64,000 nucleotides of DNA from positions 868,001 through 932,000 of the forward strand of contig NZ_CP019893.1 of assembly GCF_002156705.1 (NCBI RefSeq), given 5' to 3'. This stretch comes from Natrarchaeobaculum aegyptiacum. GTDB taxonomy: Archaea; Halobacteriota; Halobacteria; Halobacteriales; Natrialbaceae. The notes beneath the pieces were generated by a model. The model ran no database searches. It was not told the DNA's origin and saw only the letters and a list, made by a program, of their open reading frames with translations. Made by a program: the position numbers and the translations under genes. Below, piece by piece: positions 8,824 to 16,545 of this stretch. How positions within the stretch are numbered: position 1 is the stretch's first letter; every line of letters starts with the position of its first letter.

Positions 8824-9642
8824 GTGAGCGTCGACCGGGTTCGAACGCGCGAAGACACTGATGGCTGTGCCTGTCTCGAGTGTCGTGGCGTTCGATCGGT
8901 CGCGACGCGGCGGGGGCTCGGCGACGTCCTCCTGTGGTCGATCGGGTTGCTCCGCACCCGGCCGTCGATCGTCGTCGTCTTCCTCGGGCTGGCGGCGCTG
9001 CAACTGGTCGGGACGATTGGATCGGTCTGGGTCGGGTTCGCTGTCGCCATCGTCTCCTTCGTTGGATCGCTGTTCGCGCTCTGTTACGTGGCCACACTCG
9101 CCGGCGGCGAACTCCTCGGCGAACGCTATCCCGTCGGAACCGCGATTCGGTACGCTCTCAGGCGGTTGCCCGCAGCGGCGACGATCCAGATTGGGGTGCT
9201 GTTCTCCATGATGCTGGCCATCTTCGTCATCTTCCTGGGCTCGATCACGGTCGTCCTCTCGGGAGATCTCCGCGTGCTCGTGGCCGGTGCGGTCGTCCTG
9301 CTCGTCCTCCTGATCGTCTTCGTCGTCGTCGCAACCAAATTCGTCCTCGCGACCACCGCTGCCGTCGTCGGCGGCTACGGGCCGCTCAGATCGCTCCGGG
9401 TGAGCTGGCGGCTCGTCTCCTTCCGTCGCCGGACGACCATCCTGCTCGTGGGCCTGCTCGTCGTGCTCCCGGCAAGTTACGGCATCGCCGAACTGGCGAC
9501 CGTCACCGACCCCTACCCCGTGATCGGCAACGACGCCGTCCGGTTCGGCGTCCAGGCCGCCAGCACCGTCACAACGTTCCTCTCCTCTGCGGTCACCATC
9601 GCCGTCTTCACCCACGTCTACGTGCAAGGCGTCCTCGAGTGA
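8824..9642 (+). CDS. Polytopic membrane protein, function unknown
   Basis: 272 residues with a GTG start. After a polar ~35-residue N-terminus there are about six hydrophobic helices, including long runs at about 45-90, 120-150 and 155-185. It resembles haloarchaeal membrane proteins of the DUF7847/glycerophosphodiester-associated type (repeated GYGPLRSLRVSWRLV and a C-terminal helix with TVTTFLSSAVTIAVFTHVYVQG). No catalytic motif is visible. Probably the partner of the membrane-tethered regulator upstream; the function is not known. Confidence 0.7.
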   Translation: MSVDRVRTREDTDGCACLECRGVRSVATRRGLGDVLLWSIGLLRTRPSIVVVFLGLAALQLVGTIGSVWVGFAVAIVSFVGSLFALCYVATLAGGELLGERYPVGTAIRYALRRLPAAATIQIGVLFSMMLAIFVIFLGSITVVLSGDLRVLVAGAVVLLVLLIVFVVVATKFVLATTAAVVGGYGPLRSLRVSWRLVSFRRRTTILLVGLLVVLPASYGIAELATVTDPYPVIGNDAVRFGVQAASTVTTFLSSAVTIAVFTHVYVQGVLE

Positions 9643-9957
9643 GGGCGACGCTCGAGTTCTGGCTCGGTCCGAGACTGTGGTGATCGCTCAGTACAGTCGA
9701 GATAACGATCAACTTAATGGTGTGGGTTGGGGTGGAATATCCGGCCCGCCGTCGGCGGTGGGTTGTCCCTGCGCTGTCGGATTCACTCCCGCCCTGTTCG
9801 CTCCTCGGTTCCGACAGTGCGTCGGAACACTCGTCACTCACGGGAAGAGCGGGATTCTCTCCTCGTAGGAAGATAGGCCCTGATCGTTCGCCGTCTCTCA
9901 CCAACAGAGACAGGCTGTCACTCCCGAATCTGGGATCGACACCGAAAGGTCTCCGAC
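9643..9957. other. Gene-free stretch with one perfect hairpin
   Basis: No coding frame with family-like sequence. At 9808-9828 there is a perfect 8-bp stem (GTTCCGAC / GTCGGAAC) around a 5-nt loop. The stretch ends at the decayed regulator at 9958. Confidence 0.45.
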
Positions 9958-10220
9958 CTACGGCCAGCTCGCTGGAAGCTCGCTCTGGTGGTCGACGAGC
10001 AACTCGACAAGTGGCGCGATCTCGTCGAAGCGCGGCCCACACGTAATTGTCTTCGAATCGGGGTTCCACTCGATGAAGCCCGCCTCGTCGAGCTTCGGGA
10101 GGTGAGCATGGTGTAACCTCACCAGGACCCCCTCACGTCGCTCGTCACTGGTGACGGCCCCTGAAGTGATTCAGCACGACTCGAGCGAGCAGAGAACAGT
10201 TCGAACGACGGCGTTGGTCC
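9958..10220 (-). pseudogene. Decayed DUF7344-like regulator
   Basis: A C-terminal fragment of a haloarchaeal winged-helix protein reads cleanly from about 10170 down to a stop at 9958-9960: TSDERREGVLVRLHHAHLP followed by KLDEAGFIEWNPDSK and a hydrophobic end. An in-frame TGA lies at 10171-10173, and there is no ATG in the fragment. Just upstream, in another frame, the N-terminal part of the same family can be read (RDQRRRSNCSLLARVVLNHF, about 10150-10215). Roughly 30 residues expected between the two parts are gone. The gene therefore looks frameshifted and internally deleted. An intact relative sits at 63576. Confidence 0.7.
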
Positions 10221-10227
10221 CTAACGG

Positions 10228-11688
10228 TCAGTGGTCGTGATCGTGGCCGTGACTGTGATCGTGATCGTGGTCGTGATCGTGGCCGTGCCCACCGTCGGTC
10301 GCACCACCGAGGTCGCCACCGGCAACCAGCGCGTCGTGATCGCCCTCCATCATGTCCATGTTCTTGAGGGTGTCGCGCTCTTCGAACTCCTTGACGGCGT
10401 TGACGAGGTCGTCCTGGGTCAGCGACGTTCTGTCCTCGGTCAGGGCCTCGAGGACGGCTTCTCGAAGGACCATCCGGAGGTCGCTGCCGGTGAGACCGTC
10501 GGTGATCTCGGCGATGAACTGTGGATCGAACTCCTCGATGTCCATCTGGCGGGTGATGACCCGGAGGATGTCCGCCCGCATGTCGTAGTCGGGTTTCGGG
10601 AAGTTGACGATCTCGTCGAAGCGCCGCCAGGCGGCGGCGTCCAGTTGATCGGGGTGGTTGGTCGCCCCGATGAGGAGCACGTCGTCTTCGATCAGCGAGA
10701 TGTTGTCGATGCTCTTGAGCAGTGTGTTGACCGCACGTTTCAGGGCCGCGTGTTCGTCGCTCCGGCGCGTCTTGGCGACGAAGTCGAACTCGTCGATAAA
10801 GAGGATACACGGCGAGAGCCGTTTGGCCACCTCGAACGTCTTGTCGACGTTCTTGGCCGTCTCACCGAGGTACTGTGAGGTGATCATCGAGAGTTTGACC
10901 TCGACGAACGGGAGGTCCATGTCCTGGGCCAGCGCCTGCGCCGTCGAGGTCTTGCCCGTCCCCGGCGGCCCGACGAACAGCAGTTTCCCAATCTCGCGCA
11001 GGCCGATCTGGGAGAGGTAGTCTCTGTGTTCGATCGCTTTCGCGATCTTGTCCAGTTCGTTCTCCTGATCGGCCGTGAGCACGAGGTCCTCGAGAGACAT
11101 GTCGACTTCCTCGGGCGCGCGCACGTCAACGAGGTCGAGCATCTCCTCGTCTTCCTCGTCGTCGAAATACTGCTCGAGGAGGGCGTCGATCCAGACGCGG
11201 TCGGCACGGATCGGCCGATTCCGCTCGCGCGCGTCGTCGTGACTGACGTCGACGTCGAACTCCTCGTGGTCGGCGAAGTGTTTCGCCAGCGTCGGGTTCT
11301 CGAGCAGTCGGTCGTCGTCGGCGCGGTCGGCGAACCAGCGCTCGGCCATCCCGCGTTCGGCGAGCGTGATGGTCCCGGAGAACTCGTCGCGCTCGGTGAA
11401 CATCAGGTCGGAGATGGCCGCCCACGGTTCCGGAACGCCAGTCGCCTCGCGGGCGGTCTGCTCGGTGACCGAGAGCGGTCGGCTGATCCCGGCCGGTCGG
11501 GCTCGCCCACCGGCGGTCCCACCATCTGCACCTGCGTCGTCGTCGTCACCGGCCTCGTCGTCGACTCCACCAGTCCAGTACACGCGTCGGTATGCCGGCG
11601 GCAGATCGTTCTCGTCTAACGTCCTGTCCTCGGAGTACACGCTCGCCGTGAGCACGAACTCGACGACCTCGAGCGCCGCATCACTCAT
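10228..11688 (-). CDS. AAA-family ATPase with His/Asp-rich C-terminal tail
   Basis: 486 residues from the ATG at 11686-11688. An N-terminal region of ~200 residues contains an acidic linker (about 44-60). The AAA core follows, with Walker [10 protein letters not shown] at 240-248, Walker B CILFIDEFDF at about 294-303, and a sensor region GATNHPDQLDAAAWRRFDEIV. The last ~19 residues alternate His with Asp or Gly (10 His), a likely divalent-metal-binding tail. The fold is that of single-domain proteasome/FtsH-like AAA proteins common in haloarchaea. No protease or partner gene lies beside it. A TATA-like GTTAAG about 30 bp upstream suggests a very short leader. Confidence 0.85.
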   Translation of the reverse strand: MSDAALEVVEFVLTASVYSEDRTLDENDLPPAYRRVYWTGGVDDEAGDDDDAGADGGTAGGRARPAGISRPLSVTEQTAREATGVPEPWAAISDLMFTERDEFSGTITLAERGMAERWFADRADDDRLLENPTLAKHFADHEEFDVDVSHDDARERNRPIRADRVWIDALLEQYFDDEEDEEMLDLVDVRAPEEVDMSLEDLVLTADQENELDKIAKAIEHRDYLSQIGLREIGKLLFVGPPGTGKTSTAQALAQDMDLPFVEVKLSMITSQYLGETAKNVDKTFEVAKRLSPCILFIDEFDFVAKTRRSDEHAALKRAVNTLLKSIDNISLIEDDVLLIGATNHPDQLDAAAWRRFDEIVNFPKPDYDMRADILRVITRQMDIEEFDPQFIAEITDGLTGSDLRMVLREAVLEALTEDRTSLTQDDLVNAVKEFEERDTLKNMDMMEGDHDALVAGGDLGGATDGGHGHDHDHDHDHSHGHDHDH

Positions 11689-12296
11689 TCGATCGACGTA
11701 CTCACCACACACCCTTAACGGCGTCGTCACGCGCAACGTGTGTGAATCGATCACGTGCGACTCCGGCGGAGCTGTTCGCCACTGGACAGTCGGGGTCCGT
11801 GTGGTGATCTTGAGGAATGAGGCGTCGGCGACCAGCCGGATCACGGTTGGCGATGGGAGAATACTCTCGGTGACGTGGACGATCGGCCACGAACGCTGGT
11901 GGGGGAGTGACGAATTCGAATACAGGGACCTCGGCAGGCATTCCGGCGACCACATGTCCACATTTATCCGAAATACGACTATGCTTGCCCCAGTAGTAAG
12001 CCTTATTGTGTGACGTACAGTAACACGAAGTAGCGAGGTGGTGAACACGAATCAGAAACACGATATCGATCCAGCATCCGACTAATCGTGGTCTACACCC
12101 ACTGTGGCTGTGAGCCTGTGTCCATACCCGACTGAGACCGTCACCCCTGTGGCTCAGGATTTTCTGCCGACGTTTTCACGCGACCTGTGTTGTCAGTTGT
12201 CACCGTCGCTGCGTGCCGACGAGCAGTCGATTCTACCACCGATCACGACGTCCCGGCGGCGCAACGATTTTCGTCCATCGGCTCACACCTGTGAGC
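11689..12296. other. 608-bp gene-free region between divergent genes
   Basis: Separates the AAA ATPase (minus) from the UspA gene (plus). I see promoter-like AT-rich pieces near 11712-11718 and around 11958-12010, but no frame with conserved-looking protein sequence and no RNA gene I can recognise. Long open frames here read into the neighbouring genes and look spurious. Confidence 0.4.
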
Positions 12297-12665
12297 ATGA
12301 ACGTCCTAGTTGGGCTCGGTGGCACCGACGAAGCGGTCAAGACGCTTCGACAGACGATCGATCGAACCCAGGAAGTCGGAGACGACCTGACCGTCGCCGT
12401 CGTCGAACGACCCGAGGCCAAACGTTCCCAGGAAGAGATGTACGAGGAAGCCGACGAGTTACTCGAAGACGCCGGTGTCGAGGCCGAACTCGTCCGGCTC
12501 GAGGGCGATCCCGGCAGTTCCCTCGTCGACTACGCCGAGCAAGGCGAGTTCGACCAGCTGGTGATCGGCGGCGGCACCCTGAGCCCGATGGGGAAGATCC
12601 AGCTCGGGCCGCTGACCGAGTTCGTCCTGCTGAACGCCCCGACGACCGTCAAACTGGTGCGATAA
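12297..12665 (+). CDS. UspA-domain universal stress protein (short form)
   Basis: 122 residues starting MNVLVGLGGTDEAVKTL at 12297; an in-frame GTG lies two codons upstream. It has the alpha/beta Usp fold with DYAEQGEFDQLVIGGGTLSPMG in place of the usual GTRG loop, and ends LLNAPTTVKLVR. The canonical ATP-binding G-x2-G-x9-G[ST] is only partly kept. The acetyltransferase gene starts 2 bp after its stop, so the two form an operon. Confidence 0.85.
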   Translation: MNVLVGLGGTDEAVKTLRQTIDRTQEVGDDLTVAVVERPEAKRSQEEMYEEADELLEDAGVEAELVRLEGDPGSSLVDYAEQGEFDQLVIGGGTLSPMGKIQLGPLTEFVLLNAPTTVKLVR

Positions 12666-12667
12666 CG

Positions 12668-13240
12668 ATGACGGGACCGCGAACGTATCCCGACGAAGGA
12701 GCGGGGCCGTTCCCGTCACCGCCGACGGCATCGGAGGACCGGGACGGTCGCACGATCGAGATCGAACCGATCACGGACCTCGCCGACGAGGGCCTCGAGG
12801 ACGTCGTCGAGATGTACGTCGAGTTCAACCCCGAAGACCGCGCACAGGGGATCCCGCCGACCGGCGAGAGCCGCATCCGAAACTGGCTCGAGGCGATCGC
12901 CGACGCCAGTGTCAACGTCGTCGCCCGACACGACGGCGACGTCGTCGGTCACGCTATGCTCGTCCCGGACACGGACGACCCGTCGTCGATCGATGACCGT
13001 GGCGACATCGAGTGGGAACTGGCGATCTTCGTCCTGCAGGCCTATCAGCGCGCCGGCATCGGCACCCTGCTACTCGAGGGGCTGCTCGGTCACGCCGCCG
13101 AGATCGGTATCGAACGCGTCTGGCTGACCGTCGAACGCTGGAACAATCCGGCGATCGCCCTCTACGAGCGCGTCGGCTTCGAGGCCACCGGCACCGAGAG
13201 TTTCGAACAGGAGATGGCGATTCGACTCGAGTCGGCCTGA
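12668..13240 (+). CDS. GNAT-family N-acetyltransferase
   Basis: 190 residues. A disordered ~35-residue N-terminus leads into a GNAT domain: VEMYVEFNPEDRAQGIPP, VVARHDGDVVGHAMLVPD, then WELAIFVLQAYQRAGIGTLL, in which QRAGIGTLL is the acetyl-CoA-binding Q/R-x-x-G-x-G/A motif. NPAIALYERVGFEATG is the classic C-terminal signature. The ATG at 12668 follows the uspA stop by 2 bp. The substrate is unknown. Confidence 0.9.
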   Translation: MTGPRTYPDEGAGPFPSPPTASEDRDGRTIEIEPITDLADEGLEDVVEMYVEFNPEDRAQGIPPTGESRIRNWLEAIADASVNVVARHDGDVVGHAMLVPDTDDPSSIDDRGDIEWELAIFVLQAYQRAGIGTLLLEGLLGHAAEIGIERVWLTVERWNNPAIALYERVGFEATGTESFEQEMAIRLESA

Positions 13241-13268
13241 CCGTCGTCCGTTTTCCGTCGAGTCGAGA

Positions 13269-13727
13269 CTAGACGGAAAGCACCGGCTGGCTCGCGTACG
13301 CGAGCACGTACTCGGCAGCCTGCTCCAGAACGTCCGGCGAGGCGTCGGTCGTCGACTCCCGCGGGAGGACGATGAAGTCGGCGTCGACGAGATCGGCGGT
13401 GTCGAGGACGACGTTCCCCGGGTGGCGCGTCTTGATCGACGGCGAAAAGCCGTCGTCGACGGAGGAGACGAGCGGCACGTCCTCGGCTGCCGCAATCTCG
13501 CGGACGCCCGCGAAGAACTCGCGGGTGTCGGTCGCCACGTCGTCCTCCTCGAGCGTCCCCGCGTTCATCCCCTGGATCACGCCCCTGCCGAGGACGAAGA
13601 GGGCGTGAACCGACGCGTCGTAGCGGTCTGCGACCGCGACGGCGTACTCGAGGGCGGTGACGGACTCGTCGGTGCCGTCGACCGGCGCGAGGACGGTATC
13701 GACGGAAAACGGCGCGCTGTCGTCCAT
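13269..13727 (-). CDS. UspA-domain universal stress protein
   Basis: 152 residues from the ATG at 13725-13727. The Usp fold begins VDTVLAPVDGTDESVTALEYA. The loop corresponding to the ATP-binding glycine motif reads FIVLPRESTTDASPDVL, so the canonical GxxG is absent and this is probably a non-ATP-binding type. It is convergent with the acetyltransferase gene and divergent from another Usp gene, making three Usp genes within 2 kb. Confidence 0.85.
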   Translation of the reverse strand: MDDSAPFSVDTVLAPVDGTDESVTALEYAVAVADRYDASVHALFVLGRGVIQGMNAGTLEEDDVATDTREFFAGVREIAAAEDVPLVSSVDDGFSPSIKTRHPGNVVLDTADLVDADFIVLPRESTTDASPDVLEQAAEYVLAYASQPVLSV

Positions 13728-13811
13728 ACTCGTCAGTGTATCGTGTGGCGCTAAAAAGGTGCTCCTCGATGGAGACGTCGTCGAGTGGAGAGACGTGCCC
13801 GACCGCGGGTG

Positions 13812-13817
13812 TTTAAG
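13812..13817 (+). promoter_or_regulatory. TATA-like element for leaderless uspA
   Basis: TTTAAG lies 25-30 bp before the ATG at 13842, the spacing expected when transcription starts at the initiation codon. Confidence 0.5.
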
Positions 13818-13841
13818 CCGCCGCGGGCGAAACCACCGCGT

Positions 13842-14294
13842 ATGTTCGACACGGTCGTGGTCGCTACCGACGGCTCTGAAAGCGTCAAACGGGCCGTCGA
13901 CGTCGCGCTCGACCTCGCTGGCCGGTTCGACGCCGAGGTCCACGCGCTGTCGGTCGTCGACGAGAGCGAGGTCGACGCCTCACCCGAACAGCTCCAGGAC
14001 GAGCTCCGAACCGCCCTCGAGACGACCGCCGACGCCGCACTCGCGACCGTCGAGGAACGCACCGGCCAGGAGGTCGTCACGGCCGTCCGCGAAGGTCGCC
14101 CAGCCGTCGAAATCTGTGAGTACGTCCGGGAGGTCGACGCCGATCTGGTCGCGACCGGTACCCGCGGCCGTCACGGCGAGAACCGCTTGCTACTGGGCAG
14201 CGTCGCCGAACGCGTCGTTCGCACGTCGCCAGTGCCCGTCCTGACCGTTCGCCAGCTCGAGGGTGCCAGTGGTGGTACCGGGAACGGCGACTGA
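13842..14294 (+). CDS. ATP-binding-type UspA universal stress protein
   Basis: 150 residues starting MFDTVVVATDGSESVKRAVD. It keeps the ATP-binding signature GTRGRHGENRLLLGSVAERV and ends with VRTSPVPVLTVR, unlike its two neighbours. The TTTAAG element about 30 bp upstream and the absence of a Shine-Dalgarno sequence support the 13842 start. Likely a stress or energy-status binding protein; the partner is unknown. Confidence 0.92.
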   Translation: MFDTVVVATDGSESVKRAVDVALDLAGRFDAEVHALSVVDESEVDASPEQLQDELRTALETTADAALATVEERTGQEVVTAVREGRPAVEICEYVREVDADLVATGTRGRHGENRLLLGSVAERVVRTSPVPVLTVRQLEGASGGTGNGD

Positions 14295-14420
14295 CGGCCG
14301 GGCCAGCAGCGACGTGTTTCGAGCGGAAGCAGGTCGAGCCACCAGTATACACGGCGAACACTGGATGCCGACTGGCCAGAGACCGGGGGGTACTTCCCTC
14401 GTGGTCGCTCACGACGGTGT

Positions 14421-15692
14421 ATGGACGACGAACTCATCGACAGCGGTGATCTCCCGCTGGCCCGCAAGTCGGTGCTGCCCGGCACCGGCTTCTTCCTGCC
14501 GGATTCACTGGACGAAAACCGCGACGACGAACTGGCGGCTGCCGCACTCGAGAGTGCCGACGTCGCCGTGATCGCCGACACGGACGCCGACGGTCTCGCC
14601 TGTGTCGCCCTGATCCGCGAGGCCTACGACGACGTGCAAGTGGTTCCCGAGCCAGACGACGAGGATGACGAGGACGGCGAGGAAATCGAGAGCGACGACG
14701 AGGCAGACCTCGAGGTTCCACCCGTCGAGGGCGAGGATCCGCTCGAGGAGCCCGAGCCGACGCCGCACTCGGTCGCCTTGCTGCCGGCCAGCCCCCACGA
14801 CGTCGAGGACGCGCTGGCTCGCGTCGCCGAGTTCGGCGAGGACGGCGTCGATCTCTTCGTCTGCGACCTCGCGCCCGACCGGTACGAGTACGTCGCAGAG
14901 GAACTCGAGGCCGCACTCGAGACCGCCTCGTCGGTCGCGTGGTACGACCACCACCAGTGGGGCGACGACGTCGCGGCGGCAGTCCGCGAGGCCGGCGTCG
15001 ACCTCGTCGTCGGCGACTCGGAGGAGGAGTGCTCGGCGGACGTGGTCTACCGCTCGCTCGAGTACGACTTCTCGCCGATGTACGAGGAACTGGCGACGGT
15101 CACGCGCGATCACGACCTCTGGCTCCGGGAGGACCCCCGGAGCGACGACCTGGCAGATTACGCCTACTGGACCGATCCGGCGGAGTACGTCGAGGTGGTC
15201 CGCGAGTACGGCGTCGACCTCCCCGTGTGGGTCCAGGAGTTTATCGAGGAGCGACGCATCGAGAAGCAGGCGCTTATCGAGCAGGCGATCACCCGCGCGG
15301 AGTTCCACGAGGTCGGCCAGTACACGGTCGGCGTGACATACGGCCGCTGTTCCCAGAACGAGGTCGCCGAGGCGATGCGCGAACAGGGCGCGGACGCGTC
15401 GGTGATCGTCAAACCCGCCGGTTCGGCCTCCATCCGGGGCACTGACGAGTTCGATAGCTGCCACCTGGTCGCAGGGAAGGTCAACGGCGGCGGCCACCCG
15501 AAAGCTGCGGGCTGCAAGCCGGACATCTACGACGACATGCTCGACTACGCGAACCACTGGGTGACTCGAGGTGCAGTGACCAGGCGCGTTATCCTCCGGG
15601 CCTTCGAGGAGGTCGTCGAGGCCGAACAGGCTGAGGCGGGCGAGGAGGACGTCGAAGACGACGCGGAACCGCTCGAGTCCGACGCCGAGTAA
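14421..15692 (+). CDS. DHH-family phosphoesterase (archaeal RecJ/PAP-phosphatase-like)
   Basis: 423 residues. The DHH domain has motif I VIADTDADGLA at about 50-60 and motif III WYDHHQW at about 175, with further acidic motifs between. The C-terminal DHHA1 domain carries GGGHPKAAGC. Between motifs I and II is a strongly acidic insertion (about 77-115, rich in Asp/Glu/Pro). Haloarchaeal members of this group act as single-strand exonucleases or nanoRNA/phosphoesterases, so a nucleic-acid or oligonucleotide substrate is likely. The acidic C-terminal tail is typical of halophilic proteins. Confidence 0.87.
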   Translation: MDDELIDSGDLPLARKSVLPGTGFFLPDSLDENRDDELAAAALESADVAVIADTDADGLACVALIREAYDDVQVVPEPDDEDDEDGEEIESDDEADLEVPPVEGEDPLEEPEPTPHSVALLPASPHDVEDALARVAEFGEDGVDLFVCDLAPDRYEYVAEELEAALETASSVAWYDHHQWGDDVAAAVREAGVDLVVGDSEEECSADVVYRSLEYDFSPMYEELATVTRDHDLWLREDPRSDDLADYAYWTDPAEYVEVVREYGVDLPVWVQEFIEERRIEKQALIEQAITRAEFHEVGQYTVGVTYGRCSQNEVAEAMREQGADASVIVKPAGSASIRGTDEFDSCHLVAGKVNGGGHPKAAGCKPDIYDDMLDYANHWVTRGAVTRRVILRAFEEVVEAEQAEAGEEDVEDDAEPLESDAE

Positions 15693-15705
15693 CGGACAGC
15701 GAGAT

Positions 15706-16407
15706 TCAGTCCTGCGAGAGCACGTACCGCATGACCAGTTGCAGCACGTGGACGAAGACGCCAGCGACGGCGATGTAGACGCCGATCGTCTGGAGGGCGA
15801 TCGAGGCGTCGCGGCGGTCTCTGACTTCCCAGATTTCGTAGCCCAGCCGCAGGAGGAAGCCGAGGAAGATCAGGACGAAGCCCACGCTCAACAGCACCGG
15901 GAAGACGAACGAGCCGACGGCGATGACGACGATCCCACCCAGGAACGCAGCGTTGGCGAACGAGCCCCAGTGCTCGAAGGTGATCGAGCGCGCGTAGACG
16001 TACCCCGAGATGAGCGCCGTCCCGATGGCGGTGACGATCAGGGCCAGTCCGAGGATCGGCAGGTGCGTCTCCGGCGGGGCGAACGAGAGCACGCCGGCCC
16101 CGAAGATCGCGAACGCACAGACGAGGATCACCGTCCCGACGAACGCGACGCCCATATCGCCACCCTTGACCCCGCGTTCGGCGATCAACTCGCCGACGAA
16201 GATGGCCGCACCGTAGACCAGCACACCGAGGATTGGCGCGGTACCGAACAGGTAGTCGTTGACCGTCGCCAGCGGCGTCGCCACGAAGACGTACATCAGG
16301 GCGACGGTCACCGCCATCAGCCCGCTCGCACCGCCGATCACCTGCACTTCACGACTCGAGAGACCGAACCCGCGTCCGGTCTCGTGGGCCGTCTCGAACG
16401 AACTCAT
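15706..16407 (-). CDS. Bax inhibitor-1 / YccA-like membrane protein
   Basis: 233 residues with seven predicted transmembrane helices spread from about 25 to 230. The pattern, with charged inter-helix loops (ELIAERGVKGGD, YEIWEVRDRRDA), fits the haloarchaeal BI-1/YccA-like group, whose members form pH-sensitive calcium leak channels in other organisms. It is convergent with the DHH gene (14 bp between stops). The family assignment is by general architecture, so moderately sure. Confidence 0.65.
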   Translation of the reverse strand: MSSFETAHETGRGFGLSSREVQVIGGASGLMAVTVALMYVFVATPLATVNDYLFGTAPILGVLVYGAAIFVGELIAERGVKGGDMGVAFVGTVILVCAFAIFGAGVLSFAPPETHLPILGLALIVTAIGTALISGYVYARSITFEHWGSFANAAFLGGIVVIAVGSFVFPVLLSVGFVLIFLGFLLRLGYEIWEVRDRRDASIALQTIGVYIAVAGVFVHVLQLVMRYVLSQD

Positions 16408-16545
16408 ACCCCAGTCTTTCGCCGGCCGGCTGGAAAAGCGTTCCTCGACGGCTCGAGGGCTGCGGTTTCACTACTGTGCCTCGGACTCGAGGCCCAACTG
16501 GGCCCCAACAGCTTTCGGCTCGCGCTCGAGACGACCTGACGAGCG

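Noticed and set aside
12104-13240. 378-codon frame covering the UspA and acetyltransferase region
   Set aside because: Only the part from 12668 is GNAT-like; the first 188 codons are Arg/Pro-rich and overlap uspA in another frame.
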